Shown here: positions 16,004 through 24,637 of the stretch, piece after piece
Position numbering within the stretch: position 1 is the stretch's first letter
How the letters are laid out: each line of letters opens with the position of its first letter
Source of the DNA: Amycolatopsis australiensis
GTDB lineage: Bacteria > Actinomycetota > Actinomycetes > Mycobacteriales > Pseudonocardiaceae
Length of the DNA stretch: 64,000 bases
Assembly (NCBI RefSeq): GCF_900119165.1
Contig: NZ_FPJG01000006.1
Span: 5,704,001-5,768,000 of the forward strand
Direction: 5' to 3'
Position numbers and translations under genes: made by a program
The notes under the pieces: model-generated
Database searches by the model: none
Seen by the model: the letters and a program-made list of their open reading frames with translations, nothing else
What the model was told of the DNA's origin: nothing

Positions 16004-19000
16004 CTACGTCGTCAGCTTCGCCGCCACGTTGTAGGCCTCGACCAGCAGCCGGGCGCCCGGCACGCGCCGCCGTGGCTCGACGCGGACCGTGCGGCTCTCC
16101 CCCGGCAGCAGCCAGAAGTAGTTGTCGCCGTAGCGGGTGGGCAGCACGCGGTCGGCACCGTTGCGTTCCCGCAGCGACAGCCGGATCATCGCGGCGACCG
16201 TCGAGCCCTCGTTGCGGACGGTCGCGGTGTAGGCGTCGCCGTCGGGCCGCAGCGTCGTGGCCAGGCGGGCGCCCGGGAGCTGGTTGAGCGCGCGCATGGC
16301 GGTGTCGGTGCGGTAACGCCAGTACGTGTTCTCCGACAGCACCGCGCCGCTCGCGTCGGTCAGGGTGAGCCGCAGCAGGTGCAGGTCCGGCTGGCCGGCT
16401 TCGAACGGCACCGGGAAGGCGTCCGCGGCCACGTTCGCGGCGACGTCCACCTGCTGCCGGCGCGGCTGCCCGAGACTCGCGCCGTCGAGGCCGTGGAGCC
16501 GCGCCGTCACGGTCGCCCCGGTCAGCGCGTCCGGCGTGTGGTTCACGACGCGGACCTGCCAGGTGGTCAGGTCGGCCTGGACGTGCCGGGCCTCGCAGCC
16601 CTTGCGCGCGCCGTAGTAGCTGCCGTTGACGTCGAGGTCGTAGTCGTAGGTCTGCCAGACCGTGCTGTGCCACGCCGGGTGCGACATCCACAGCAGCACG
16701 CCCGTGGCGTCGTTCCACAGCTTCGCGTTCCACGCCTCGAAGATCGCGCGCATGCTCTCGTAGTTGACGAACTGCGCCTTGCGGCAGAACTCCGCGAGGC
16801 TCGTCGAGGGCGCCAGCCGCGCGTCGATCGCCGCGAGGTAGCTCTGCGGTGACTGGTTGCCGGCGGTGGACCAGTCGTGCAGGAACCACGGCGCGCCGAT
16901 CGGCCAGCCCGGGTCGCCGGAGCCGACCAGGTTGCGCATGCTCTCGACGACCGACACCGTCGGGAGCCCGATTTCGCTCCAGAACCCGTACTTCCCGCCG
17001 GTCGCCTCGCCGGTGAAGTACCGCTTCGGGTCCTGCCAGAAGTAGGGTCCGTCGCCGGTGATCACGCCGCCGGCGGAGTTGCCCTGGTAGAGCAGGTCGG
17101 TGTTGGCCGTGACGATCTCGCGCAGCGCGTTGTCGATCACCGACGGCGGGGTGCCTTCGTTGCAGCCGAACCAGACCGTCGCGCACGCGTGGTGCCGGTA
17201 GCGCAGCACGGTGTCCTTCGCCTGCGCCAGGAAGATGTCGTGGTTGGCCGGGTCGGTCGACCAGCCGTCCCAGAACTCGTTCCACAGCAGGATGCCGTAC
17301 TTGTCGCAGGCGTCGAACAGCTCCTGCCGGTACGACGAGCCGACCCAGTTGCGGATCAGGGTGAAGTTCATGTCGCGGTGCATGGCGACGACGGCGTCGG
17401 CCCGCTCGGCCGGCATCCGGCGCAGCAGCTCGTCCCAGCCCCAGCTGCCGCCGCGGGCGAAGACCTTGACGCCGTTGACCAGCAGCGTCAGCGGCTTGGC
17501 GTTGTTGTCGACGGACGCGGCGCCGGTCCAGGTGTCACCGTCCTGCGACACCTGGATCTCGAACGTCGCCGCGTAGGCGGTCTCCCAGGTCAGCACGACG
17601 CGGTCGAACGCGGTCGCGGTGCCGAGGTCGACCTGCAGCCACTGGTTGTCGTCGTAGCTCGACGTCCAGCGTGTGTTCGGATCGCCGTCGAAGGCGCGTT
17701 CGGGCGGGTCGCCGTCGGCGACCGAGGACGACGTGGCCGGCTTGCCCTGCGCGAGGTCCGTGCCCGGGTTCGCGCTGTCGACGACCGCCATCGTCCAGAG
17801 CGAGAAGCCCCAGCCGGTGGCGCGCTTGCGGCCCTGCATGCGGACGAACCGGGCGTGCTGCGGGCCGAGGTCGACGGTCTGGGTGGCGCGGCCGTCGCTG
17901 ATCACGATCGGCAGGTCGTACCGGTAGCCCAGCTCGCGCAGGCCGATCTTGACCGTCCGGCGGTCGCTGACCGACGCCCCGATCGCCGCGGTGAGCGTCA
18001 GGTCGTAGAGGTCCGGGTCGCCATAGCCGTTGGGCCACCACAGCTTCGGGTCGCGCACCACCTGCTTCGGGAACGCGACGTCGGCGGTCTGGCCGGCCGG
18101 GACGGTGACCGTGCTCGACACACTGACCGGGCCGAAGGCGGCGGTGACCTTGACGCGCTGGGCGGTCGCGGCGGCGTTGCGCACCGGCACGGTCAGGGTC
18201 ACCTCGGCGGTGCCCGGATCCGGCACCTTGGTGTCGACGCGGACGTCGCCGAGCACGGCGGCGCCGGTGGAACGCAGGCGCACGTGGTCCCAGATGCCCG
18301 AGGCGCGGTCGCGGACCGCGGGCATCCAATCCCAGCCCGAGACCGCGAGGTAGGTCGGCGAGTTCTCGAACATCGTGCCGCCCGCGTCCACCCAGGAGCT
18401 GCCGTCGGACCCCTTGTCGCCGGGGCTGCCGGGCTTCGGCATCGGCGCGATCCGCACGGCCAGTACCTGCTCGCCGGTGCGGCGCAGGGCAGCGGTGACG
18501 TCGAAGACGCCGCGGCCGAACGGGTGGCTCTGCGCGCCGATTCCGGCGCCGTTGAGCCAGATGCGGGCTTCGTGGTTGACGCCGTCGAACTCGAGCCAGA
18601 CGTGCCGGCCGGGCGAGGTGTCGAGGCCACGCGGGAGCGAGAACCGGCGGCGGTACCACCACGCGTGGCGGGAAAGCGCTTCCGGGACGTGCAGGTTGTT
18701 CATCCCGGCCACCGGATCGGGCAGCTGCCCCTGCTCGACGAGCGAGGCGAGGACCGTGCCGGGAACGGTCGCGGGCAGCCATCCCCGGGTGTCCACAGTA
18801 GATCCGGAAAGGACGGTGCCGTCCCCGGTGGGCGCCCAGTCGTCCATGGTGAGGACCCAGCCGGACTCGAGCGGCACGGTGCCGTCGGCGGCGACGGCCA
18901 GAGCCGGCGGGTTGTCGTCCGGGCGGACCGGGAAGCTGGTCCAGCCGCGGACGGCGGGCCGGTGGCCGGTGCTGGTGCCGAAGACCTGGAAGCCGTTGAG

Positions 19001-19612
19001 GCCCAAGGGATTGCCCGTCGAGCGGCGAGCCGCGGTGAAGCGAACCCAGCGGGCGGTGACGGCCGGCAGCGGGATCGTCACGACGCCGCCGGTGCCGGAA
19101 TCGGTGTGGTGGACGGTGCGCCAGGCCTTGCCGTCGCCGGAGACGTCGAGGTCGAAGGCCGTCGCGTAGCTCGACTGGATCTCGAAGCCGCTGGTGTGGC
19201 TGCGGGAGGCGCCGGCGTCGAAGGCGGGATCTCCGGGCTGGCCTTCGAAGGTGAGCACGACGGAGTCGATCCGGCACGGCCCCTGCAGGTCGACGACGAT
19301 CCACTGCCCGTCGCCCTGGGCGGCACGCCAGCCGGAGCCCTTGACGCCGACCTGGGCGAGCCCGTCGACGGCGAACTCGGCCGGGGTGGCGGCGTAGTCG
19401 GTGGAGGAAACCCGCACCGGACGGAACAGGGCCAGATCGGTCTTCGCCGCCGGTGCGGCGGTGCCGGCTTCGGTTTCCGCGGAGGCCACGCCGGGCAGCA
19501 CGGCGCCGATCCCGAATCCGGCGAGCAACCCACCCCCGGCGGCGAGCACCCGCCGCCGCGACAGGGCGGCGACGTCGGCGGACGGGGAACCGATGCGGTG
19601 CTGGTCGGCCAT
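16004..19612 (-). CDS. Tat-exported GH2 exo-glycosidase (exo-beta-D-glucosaminidase/mannosidase-like) with two F5/8C domains
   Basis: A 1202-residue secreted glycoside hydrolase family 2 enzyme. A Tat signal is visible: SRRRVLAAGGG at residues 18-28, with a cleavage-like ASA near 46. A discoidin (F5/8 type C, CBM32-like) domain spans about 57-212. The GH2 sugar-binding and immunoglobulin-like domains follow. A second discoidin domain (about 610-705) is inserted just before the catalytic barrel. The probable acid/base is Glu819 in GCNEGTPP and the nucleophile Glu880 in SEIG. The layout and WNEFWDGW/CNEG context resemble exo-beta-glucosaminidases of Amycolatopsis, acting on chitosan oligomers, but beta-mannosidase activity is possible. 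The ATG at 19612 has a GGAG 5 nt upstream. Confidence 0.9.
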   Translation of the reverse strand: MADQHRIGSPSADVAALSRRRVLAAGGGLLAGFGIGAVLPGVASAETEAGTAAPAAKTDLALFRPVRVSSTDYAATPAEFAVDGLAQVGVKGSGWRAAQGDGQWIVVDLQGPCRIDSVVLTFEGQPGDPAFDAGASRSHTSGFEIQSSYATAFDLDVSGDGKAWRTVHHTDSGTGGVVTIPLPAVTARWVRFTAARRSTGNPLGLNGFQVFGTSTGHRPAVRGWTSFPVRPDDNPPALAVAADGTVPLESGWVLTMDDWAPTGDGTVLSGSTVDTRGWLPATVPGTVLASLVEQGQLPDPVAGMNNLHVPEALSRHAWWYRRRFSLPRGLDTSPGRHVWLEFDGVNHEARIWLNGAGIGAQSHPFGRGVFDVTAALRRTGEQVLAVRIAPMPKPGSPGDKGSDGSSWVDAGGTMFENSPTYLAVSGWDWMPAVRDRASGIWDHVRLRSTGAAVLGDVRVDTKVPDPGTAEVTLTVPVRNAAATAQRVKVTAAFGPVSVSSTVTVPAGQTADVAFPKQVVRDPKLWWPNGYGDPDLYDLTLTAAIGASVSDRRTVKIGLRELGYRYDLPIVISDGRATQTVDLGPQHARFVRMQGRKRATGWGFSLWTMAVVDSANPGTDLAQGKPATSSSVADGDPPERAFDGDPNTRWTSSYDDNQWLQVDLGTATAFDRVVLTWETAYAATFEIQVSQDGDTWTGAASVDNNAKPLTLLVNGVKVFARGGSWGWDELLRRMPAERADAVVAMHRDMNFTLIRNWVGSSYRQELFDACDKYGILLWNEFWDGWSTDPANHDIFLAQAKDTVLRYRHHACATVWFGCNEGTPPSVIDNALREIVTANTDLLYQGNSAGGVITGDGPYFWQDPKRYFTGEATGGKYGFWSEIGLPTVSVVESMRNLVGSGDPGWPIGAPWFLHDWSTAGNQSPQSYLAAIDARLAPSTSLAEFCRKAQFVNYESMRAIFEAWNAKLWNDATGVLLWMSHPAWHSTVWQTYDYDLDVNGSYYGARKGCEARHVQADLTTWQVRVVNHTPDALTGATVTARLHGLDGASLGQPRRQQVDVAANVAADAFPVPFEAGQPDLHLLRLTLTDASGAVLSENTYWRYRTDTAMRALNQLPGARLATTLRPDGDAYTATVRNEGSTVAAMIRLSLRERNGADRVLPTRYGDNYFWLLPGESRTVRVEPRRRVPGARLLVEAYNVAAKLTT

Positions 19613-19658
19613 CCGAACTCCGTTCTCCACCGGCGGCCGATGGGCGCCGGGTGCGGGG

Positions 19659-19672
19659 TGACAACGTTGCCA
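19659..19672. promoter_or_regulatory. LacI-type operator upstream of GH2 gene
   Basis: TGACAACGTTGCCA is palindromic in 12 of 14 positions around a central CG, the usual form of a LacI-family operator. It lies 47 bp upstream of the GH2 start. It closely resembles TTGACAACGCTGCC in the promoter of the lacI gene at 57171, raising the chance of shared control. Confidence 0.5.
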
Positions 19673-19763
19673 GGAAGCTTCCGCCGCCGCTGTCGGGAGC
19701 GTCAAGAAGACAAGGAAGACAAGAATTCCGAGACCTGACATCGATGTCTGGCAGCCGGCCGGC

Positions 19764-20642
19764 CTACGCCTCCGCGTGCGCGACCGCCAGCTCCACCGCC
19801 GACGCGAGGTCGTTCACCCGGGCGAAGCCGCGGTCGCCCAGGTGGTCCCAGCCCGGGCCCGCCGTGCCGACCGCCCGGCCCAGGTCTCTGACTCGCGCCG
19901 CCAGGAGGTCGTCCGCCGTCGGGGGCGCCAGCGACCACAGCAGCACCAGCACCGGGTCCAACCGGGCCGCCAGGTCCGCCAAGGTCTCCGCCGGGACCAG
20001 CTGGCCCGCGTACGCCACCGGCACGCCCGCCTCGGCCAGCGTCGCGCGCAACGCTTCCATCGGCAGCGAATGCCGCTCCGCCGGGCAGCACGCCAGCAGC
20101 ACCGGTCGGCCCGGCACCGCAGCCGGGAAACGGCGGCTGTAGCGCTCCAGCGCCAGGGAAATCTCGCTCGTCAGCACCCATTCCGTCGCGAAGCAGACGT
20201 CGCCGCGCTGCCAGCGGCCGCCCAGCCCGCGCAGGACCGGGGCCAGCACGTCGGTCCAGGCCGCCGCCGGGCCCAGCGTTCCCACCGTCTCGTCGAGCAA
20301 CCCGGCGACCGACGCCGGCCGCAGGTCCGCGGCCGCGTCCTCCAGCTCGCGCACCCGGTGGGCGGCCGGCACCACGGGGCCGCCGGCGGTGCCGCCGAAC
20401 GCCACGGCGGCCGCCTCCCGCACGGGCATCCCCCGCCCCACGAGCCGCTGCATGTGCTGCAGGCGCCGGACGTCCGCGTCGGAGTAACGGCGGTGCCGTC
20501 CCGCGCCGCCCGCCGACGGGCCGATCCCGTACCGCGCGCTCCAGCTGCGCAGGGTCACCGGCGAAACGCCGAGCAGCTCGGCGACCTTGCCCGGCGCCCA
20601 GGCACCCGCGCCGGGCGGCTCGTCGACGTTGTTCGGTTCCAC
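19764..20642 (-). CDS. MerR-family regulator with B12-binding-like C-terminal domain
   Basis: A 292-residue regulator starting at a GTG with AAGGGG upstream. Residues 15-85 form a MerR DNA-binding domain (GKVAELLGVSPVTLRSWSARYGI, GRHRRYSDADVRRL). The rest resembles the helical bundle plus Rossmann-like cobalamin domain of CarH/LitR proteins. The lower-ligand type His is kept in AERHSLP, but the EH pair that supplies the upper ligand in photoreceptor CarH reads EW here (FATEW). It could bind a cobalamin without light sensing, or have lost binding. It diverges from the STAS gene. Confidence 0.8.
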   Translation of the reverse strand: MEPNNVDEPPGAGAWAPGKVAELLGVSPVTLRSWSARYGIGPSAGGAGRHRRYSDADVRRLQHMQRLVGRGMPVREAAAVAFGGTAGGPVVPAAHRVRELEDAAADLRPASVAGLLDETVGTLGPAAAWTDVLAPVLRGLGGRWQRGDVCFATEWVLTSEISLALERYSRRFPAAVPGRPVLLACCPAERHSLPMEALRATLAEAGVPVAYAGQLVPAETLADLAARLDPVLVLLWSLAPPTADDLLAARVRDLGRAVGTAGPGWDHLGDRGFARVNDLASAVELAVAHAEA

Positions 20643-20760
20643 CGTTCCCCTTCGCCTCGCTGGCCCGCAGCTTAGCGACGCGCGGCCCGGGCCAGGCGCG
20701 TCGGCTCGCGCCGCCGTGGGTACCCCTTTCGCCGGGAGGACGATCAGGAGGGACTCACGC

Positions 20761-21135
20761 ATGACCGAGGAGCACTGCACGACGACGACCGACGCCGGAG
20801 TGGTGACCGTCCGCTGCGCCGGCGACCTCGACCAGGACATGGCCCCGCAGCTGCGGGACGCGCTGCTGGCGCCCGTCCGCCGAGGCGCCCGCGGGGTCGT
20901 GGCGGACCTGACGGCCGCGACGTTCTGCGACTCGACGGTCTTCAGCATCCTCGTCGAGGCGGACCGGGAAGCCCGAGCGCACGACGTCCCGTACGCCATC
21001 GCCGCGGCCCAGGCCGCGGTCACCCGGCCGCTCGAGATCCTCGGCCTCGACCACCTGCTGCCGCTGCACGGCGACGTCGCGGCCGCCCGGGCGGCGGTCA
21101 CCGAGACGCCGGACGCGCCCCGCCGCGTCTCCTGA
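20761..21135 (+). CDS. STAS-domain protein (anti-sigma factor antagonist type)
   Basis: A 124-residue single STAS domain. The phosphorylation-site region reads FCDSTVF, with the Asp-Ser pair seen in SpoIIAA-like antagonists, so regulated phosphorylation by an anti-sigma kinase is plausible. Start ATG 20761 with GGAGGG 8 nt upstream. It is divergent from the MerR-type regulator and convergent with the response-regulator gene, with only 4 bp between stops. No partner kinase is adjacent. Confidence 0.88.
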   Translation: MTEEHCTTTTDAGVVTVRCAGDLDQDMAPQLRDALLAPVRRGARGVVADLTAATFCDSTVFSILVEADREARAHDVPYAIAAAQAAVTRPLEILGLDHLLPLHGDVAAARAAVTETPDAPRRVS

Positions 21136-21139
21136 CCCG

Positions 21140-22624
21140 CTAGCCGGGGAAGTCGGGGTGCAGCACCTCGTCCACCACCGCGCGGTGCGTGCGCCGCAGC
21201 TCTTCGCCCGGCTCCACGCCCAGGTCCGCCGCCAGCCGGTCGCGGGTGCGGCCGTACACCGCGATCGCCTCCGCACGGCGGCCGGTCGCCTGCAGGGCAC
21301 GCATCAGCAGCGCCGCCAACGGCTCGCGCAGCGGCTCCAGCGCCAGCACCGCCGACAGCTCGTCCGCCACTGCGGCGTACCGGCCCAGCCGCAGCTGCAG
21401 CCGGGCCTTGCGGGTCCACAGCGCGCACCGCCGCTCGGACAGCCGCAGCCGCTGGCCCTCCGCGAACGGGCCCGGCAGCCCCGCGAGCGGCTCGCCGTGG
21501 AACAACGCGAGCGCCGCGGAACACGACGACACCGCGGCGGCCAGGTCACCCGCCTCCTCGGCCGCGCCGGCATCGGCGTCCAGCTGCGCCAGGCGGGCCG
21601 TGTCGATCCGGACGCCGGCCCCGTCGAACCGGTAGCCGCCGCGCGTGCGGCCGATGACCGAGTCCGGGGTCCGCTCGCCCGGCGCGCGCAGGCACTTGCG
21701 CAGCCGGTGCACGTACACCGGCAGGACGCGCCCGCCCGTTCCCGGTGGCTCCATCCCCCAGACGCCGTCCAGCAGCTCCCCCGGGCCGACCGTGACTCCG
21801 GGGCGGAGCACCAGCGCCGCCAGCAGCGCCTGCTGGCGCACCGGGCCCAGGTCCAGCGGGGTGCCGCCGCGCCACGCGCGCATCGGGCCCAGCACCGAAA
21901 ACCGCAGGCCCGGCACCGGTGCCGGCTCGGCGACCGACGGTGGCACCGGGGCATCGTCCACGACCGCCCCGGCGCGCGGGCTGACGATGCCGTGGTCGAA
22001 CGCGTAGACGACGGCCGCGGCCCGGTCGCGCAGCCCGAGCTTGGCGAAGATCCGGCTCAGGTGGCTCTTCACCGTCAGCTCCGAAACCACCAGCGCGGCG
22101 GCGATCTCGGCGTTGGTGAGCCCGCGCCCGGCCGCCCGCAGCACATCCAGCTCACGCGGCGTGAGCAGGCCCGGCGGCGGCCCCGCGGGTCCTTCGGCGG
22201 ACGCGCGCCGGTAGGTGGTGAGGACGCGCGCGGTGACGGCGGCGTCGAGCCACGCGTCGCCCGCGGCGACCGCCCGGACGGCCCGGATCAGGTCCTCGGC
22301 CGGCGAGTCCTTGAGGATGTAGCCGACCGCGCCCGCGCGCAGCACGCCGGCCAGCAGCTCGTCGTCGTCGAAGGTGGTGAGCGCCAGCACGGGCGTCCGG
22401 CCGCCGATCCGCCGGGTCGCCTCGATCCCGTCGACGTGCTTCATCCGCAGGTCCATCACGACGACGTCGACGCCGGTCGCGGCCAGCGCGGCGGGCACCT
22501 CGGCGCCGTCGGCGCACTCGCCCGCGATGACGAACCCGTCGCGACGGCGCAGGATCCGCCGCAGCCCCGACCGCACGAGCTCCTGGTCGTCGACGAGCAG
22601 GACCCGGATCTCGCCCGCGGTCAC
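21140..22624 (-). CDS. Response regulator (REC-LuxR HTH) fused to a SARP-type activator (winged helix-BTAD)
   Basis: A 494-residue protein with four recognisable modules in one uninterrupted frame. Residues 1-120 are a receiver domain with phospho-acceptor Asp58 and Lys105. Residues 153-212 are a NarL/LuxR helix-turn-helix (LTPRELDVLRAAGRGLTNAEIA). A proline-rich linker follows, then from about 239 an OmpR-type winged helix (RFSVLGPMRAW, LLDGVWG, GGYRF). Residues 340-494 form the bacterial transcriptional activator domain of SARPs. The GTG at 22624 overlaps the kinase stop by 4 bp, so kinase and regulator are a coupled two-component pair. Internal initiation at a GTG codon just before the SARP part could also release a separate SARP. 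Confidence 0.88.
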   Translation of the reverse strand: MTAGEIRVLLVDDQELVRSGLRRILRRRDGFVIAGECADGAEVPAALAATGVDVVVMDLRMKHVDGIEATRRIGGRTPVLALTTFDDDELLAGVLRAGAVGYILKDSPAEDLIRAVRAVAAGDAWLDAAVTARVLTTYRRASAEGPAGPPPGLLTPRELDVLRAAGRGLTNAEIAAALVVSELTVKSHLSRIFAKLGLRDRAAAVVYAFDHGIVSPRAGAVVDDAPVPPSVAEPAPVPGLRFSVLGPMRAWRGGTPLDLGPVRQQALLAALVLRPGVTVGPGELLDGVWGMEPPGTGGRVLPVYVHRLRKCLRAPGERTPDSVIGRTRGGYRFDGAGVRIDTARLAQLDADAGAAEEAGDLAAAVSSCSAALALFHGEPLAGLPGPFAEGQRLRLSERRCALWTRKARLQLRLGRYAAVADELSAVLALEPLREPLAALLMRALQATGRRAEAIAVYGRTRDRLAADLGVEPGEELRRTHRAVVDEVLHPDFPG

Positions 22625-23772
22625 GGCGTCCCACCCGCGGGCACGCTGACCGCCACCACCCAGTCCGTCCCCTCCGGTCCCGCGGTGAGCTCGGCGCCCA
22701 GCTGGCCGGCCCGCGCGAACATGCCCTTCAGTCCCGATCCGCCCGCACCCGGCGCGGCCGGCGCGCGAAGCCGGTTGCGGACGACCAGCCGTGCCTCCGC
22801 CGGGCCGACGTCGAGCCGCATCCGGGCGGGCGCGCCGCCGCCGTGCTTGGCGATGTTGGCCAGCGACTCCTGCGCGATCCGGTAGAGGCCGAGCCCGGCC
22901 AGGTCCGGCACCGCGGCCAGGTCGCCCTCCTGCTCGTAGCGGACCTCGAGCCCGGCCGCGCGGGTCCGCTCGACCAGCGCGGCGATGTCGCGGACGTCGG
23001 GCAGCGGGTGGGTCCCGGCCGGCGCCTCGGCGAGCAGCCCGACGGTCCGGCGGATGTCGGCCATCGCCGTCCGCCCGACGCGTTCGGCCTCCGCGAGCCC
23101 TTCGAGGGCCTCTTCGACGTCGCGGTCCTGCCGCAGGGCGTGCCGGGTACCGGTCAGGTGCAGCAGCGTGATGCTCAGCGAGTGCGCGACGACGTCGTGC
23201 ACCTCGCGGGCGATCCGCTGGCGTTCGGCGAGGACCGCCTGGTCGCGGACGGCGTCGCGGGCCGCGCGCTCGGCGTCCAGCGCGCGGACGTACCAGCGCA
23301 TCATCCAGCCGCCGGCCGCGCCCAGCAGCACCGCGGCGACGTAGACGGGGAAGCCGACCAGGCCCGCCAGGGCCGCGGCCACGCTCAGCGTGGCGACGCT
23401 CGCGGCGACGACGGCGAACGCCAACGCGGGCCGGGTGATCGACGCCGCCTCGGCGGCCAGCACCACCAGCACGACGGGCGCGAAGTCCGGCACGGCCGGG
23501 TGGGCCAGCAGGATCGCGACGGCGGCGAGGACGGTGGCCGCCTTCACCCACGGCGGCACGAGCACGCCGGTGCCGGCCCAGACGAGCGGGGTGACGACGG
23601 CGAGCAGCCCGGCGAGCGCGATCGGCGCGGGCGGGACCAGCGCTCCCCGCTGCGCCACCGCGGCGACCGCGAGCAGCGCGCCGAAGGTGGTCGAGCCCAC
23701 CGGCACCCACCACGGGAGCGCGATCCCGGCCCGGCTGAGGCTCGTCTCCAGCCGGGCCCGGATCCCCCTCAC
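22621..23772 (-). CDS. Two-component sensor histidine kinase (HisKA_3 type)
   Basis: A 383-residue membrane kinase. About five or six hydrophobic segments fill residues 15-145. The dimerisation/phosphotransfer motif ERQRIAREVHDVVAHSLS follows with its His, then an ATPase domain (RIAQESLANIAKHG, a degenerate GSGLKGM G-box). The GTG at 23772 is preferred because GGGGGAGGG precedes it; an ATG at 23823 adds 17 residues. The short extracellular loops suggest sensing within or near the membrane. It is the partner of the fused response regulator directly downstream. Confidence 0.88.
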   Translation of the reverse strand: MRGIRARLETSLSRAGIALPWWVPVGSTTFGALLAVAAVAQRGALVPPAPIALAGLLAVVTPLVWAGTGVLVPPWVKAATVLAAVAILLAHPAVPDFAPVVLVVLAAEAASITRPALAFAVVAASVATLSVAAALAGLVGFPVYVAAVLLGAAGGWMMRWYVRALDAERAARDAVRDQAVLAERQRIAREVHDVVAHSLSITLLHLTGTRHALRQDRDVEEALEGLAEAERVGRTAMADIRRTVGLLAEAPAGTHPLPDVRDIAALVERTRAAGLEVRYEQEGDLAAVPDLAGLGLYRIAQESLANIAKHGGGAPARMRLDVGPAEARLVVRNRLRAPAAPGAGGSGLKGMFARAGQLGAELTAGPEGTDWVVAVSVPAGGTP

Positions 23773-23898
23773 CGCCCTCCCCCGCACGCCGACCAGCCTA
23801 GGAAGCGGGCCGCGCGGGCGCATCCCGCCCCGGGTGGAAGCTGCGGTTCATCCGGATTTCATCGGCCCTGGTCCGTCCACTGTGGCCACCCGCAACGC

Positions 23899-23936
23899 CG
23901 TGAAGGCCACCTCGCGGAATCGAGGTGGCCTTCACG
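23899..23936. terminator. Perfect 16-bp stem hairpin downstream of hsp20
   Basis: Arms 23899-23914 and 23921-23936 are perfectly complementary with a 6-nt loop. The hairpin lies just past the hsp20 stop and so can act as its terminator. It starts with CGTGAAGGCC, similar to the hairpin at 39978-40043, and the two may belong to one family of dispersed intergenic hairpins. Confidence 0.7.
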
Positions 23937-23951
23937 AGGGGCGGGCGCGGG

Positions 23952-24383
23952 TCAGGCGGTGAGCTGCGCCTTGGCGTCGCCGGAGCCGACGGTGATCCGG
24001 CGGGCCTTGGCCCGCTCGGCGACCGGGATCCGCACGGTCAGCACGCCGGCGTCGTAACCGGCCTCGATGCGGTCGGTGTCCAGCGCGTCACCGAGGAAAA
24101 GCCGGCGGCTGAACACGCCGCGCGGCCGTTCGCCGACCAGGTACTCGGCGCCGTCCGGCGCGGTCGCGGCCCGCTCGGCCCGCACGGTCAGGACGTTGCG
24201 CTCGACGTCGAGGGTGATCGAGTCGGCGGTGACGCCGGGCAGGTCGAACCGGACGACGAACTCGCTCCCGTCGCGGTAGGCGTCCATCGGGACGGCGGCC
24301 GGGCGGCTCGCGGTGCCGGGGGCCCCGAAGAACTGCTGGGTCAGCCGGTCCAGCTCACGGAACGGGTCGGTGCGCATCAGCAT
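23952..24383 (-). CDS. Small heat-shock protein, Hsp20/alpha-crystallin family
   Basis: A 143-residue small heat-shock chaperone. The alpha-crystallin domain covers about residues 35-130 ([46 protein letters not shown]). The N-terminus [20 protein letters not shown] is typical of actinobacterial Hsp18-like proteins. The ATG at 24383 follows a textbook AAGGAG. The promoter region contains a HAIR-like repeat, so control by HspR is likely. It holds unfolding proteins in a refoldable state during heat or solvent stress. Confidence 0.93.
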   Translation of the reverse strand: MLMRTDPFRELDRLTQQFFGAPGTASRPAAVPMDAYRDGSEFVVRFDLPGVTADSITLDVERNVLTVRAERAATAPDGAEYLVGERPRGVFSRRLFLGDALDTDRIEAGYDAGVLTVRIPVAERAKARRITVGSGDAKAQLTA

Positions 24384-24445
24384 GTCTGTCTCCTTCCCAC
24401 CAGGTGGTTCGTGGCCGGGGCGGTGGTGGTCACGCCCTCGCAGAG

Positions 24446-24464
24446 TTGACAACGACAGACTCAA
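24446..24464. promoter_or_regulatory. HAIR-like HspR operator upstream of hsp20
   Basis: TTGACA-N7-ACTCAA matches the inner part of the actinobacterial HAIR consensus (TTGAGT-N7-ACTCAA) in 10 of 12 defined positions with correct spacing. It is 63 bp upstream of the hsp20 ATG. HspR binding is inferred by consensus match alone. Confidence 0.5.
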
Positions 24465-24637
24465 TTTACTTGTTCCCGCACTGCTCAACATGCCACCGCG
24501 GCCAGGGCGATCACCCCCTCGGCCCTGCCCGGCCGGCCCCGCGGAGCGCTAGCTTGACGGGGATCGCAGTCTTCTGCGCCATCGCCGGGCGGCGCCGCGG
24601 GGAGCCGCCGGCCCGGCCACTTCCAGGGGGATACACC

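Noticed and set aside
19613..19741. Upstream GTG start (19741) giving the GH2 enzyme a hydrophobic N-terminus MSGLGILVFLVFLTLP
   Set aside because: A normal Tat signal begins after the ATG at 19612, which has a well-placed GGAG. The upstream stretch spans the LacI-like operator and promoter.
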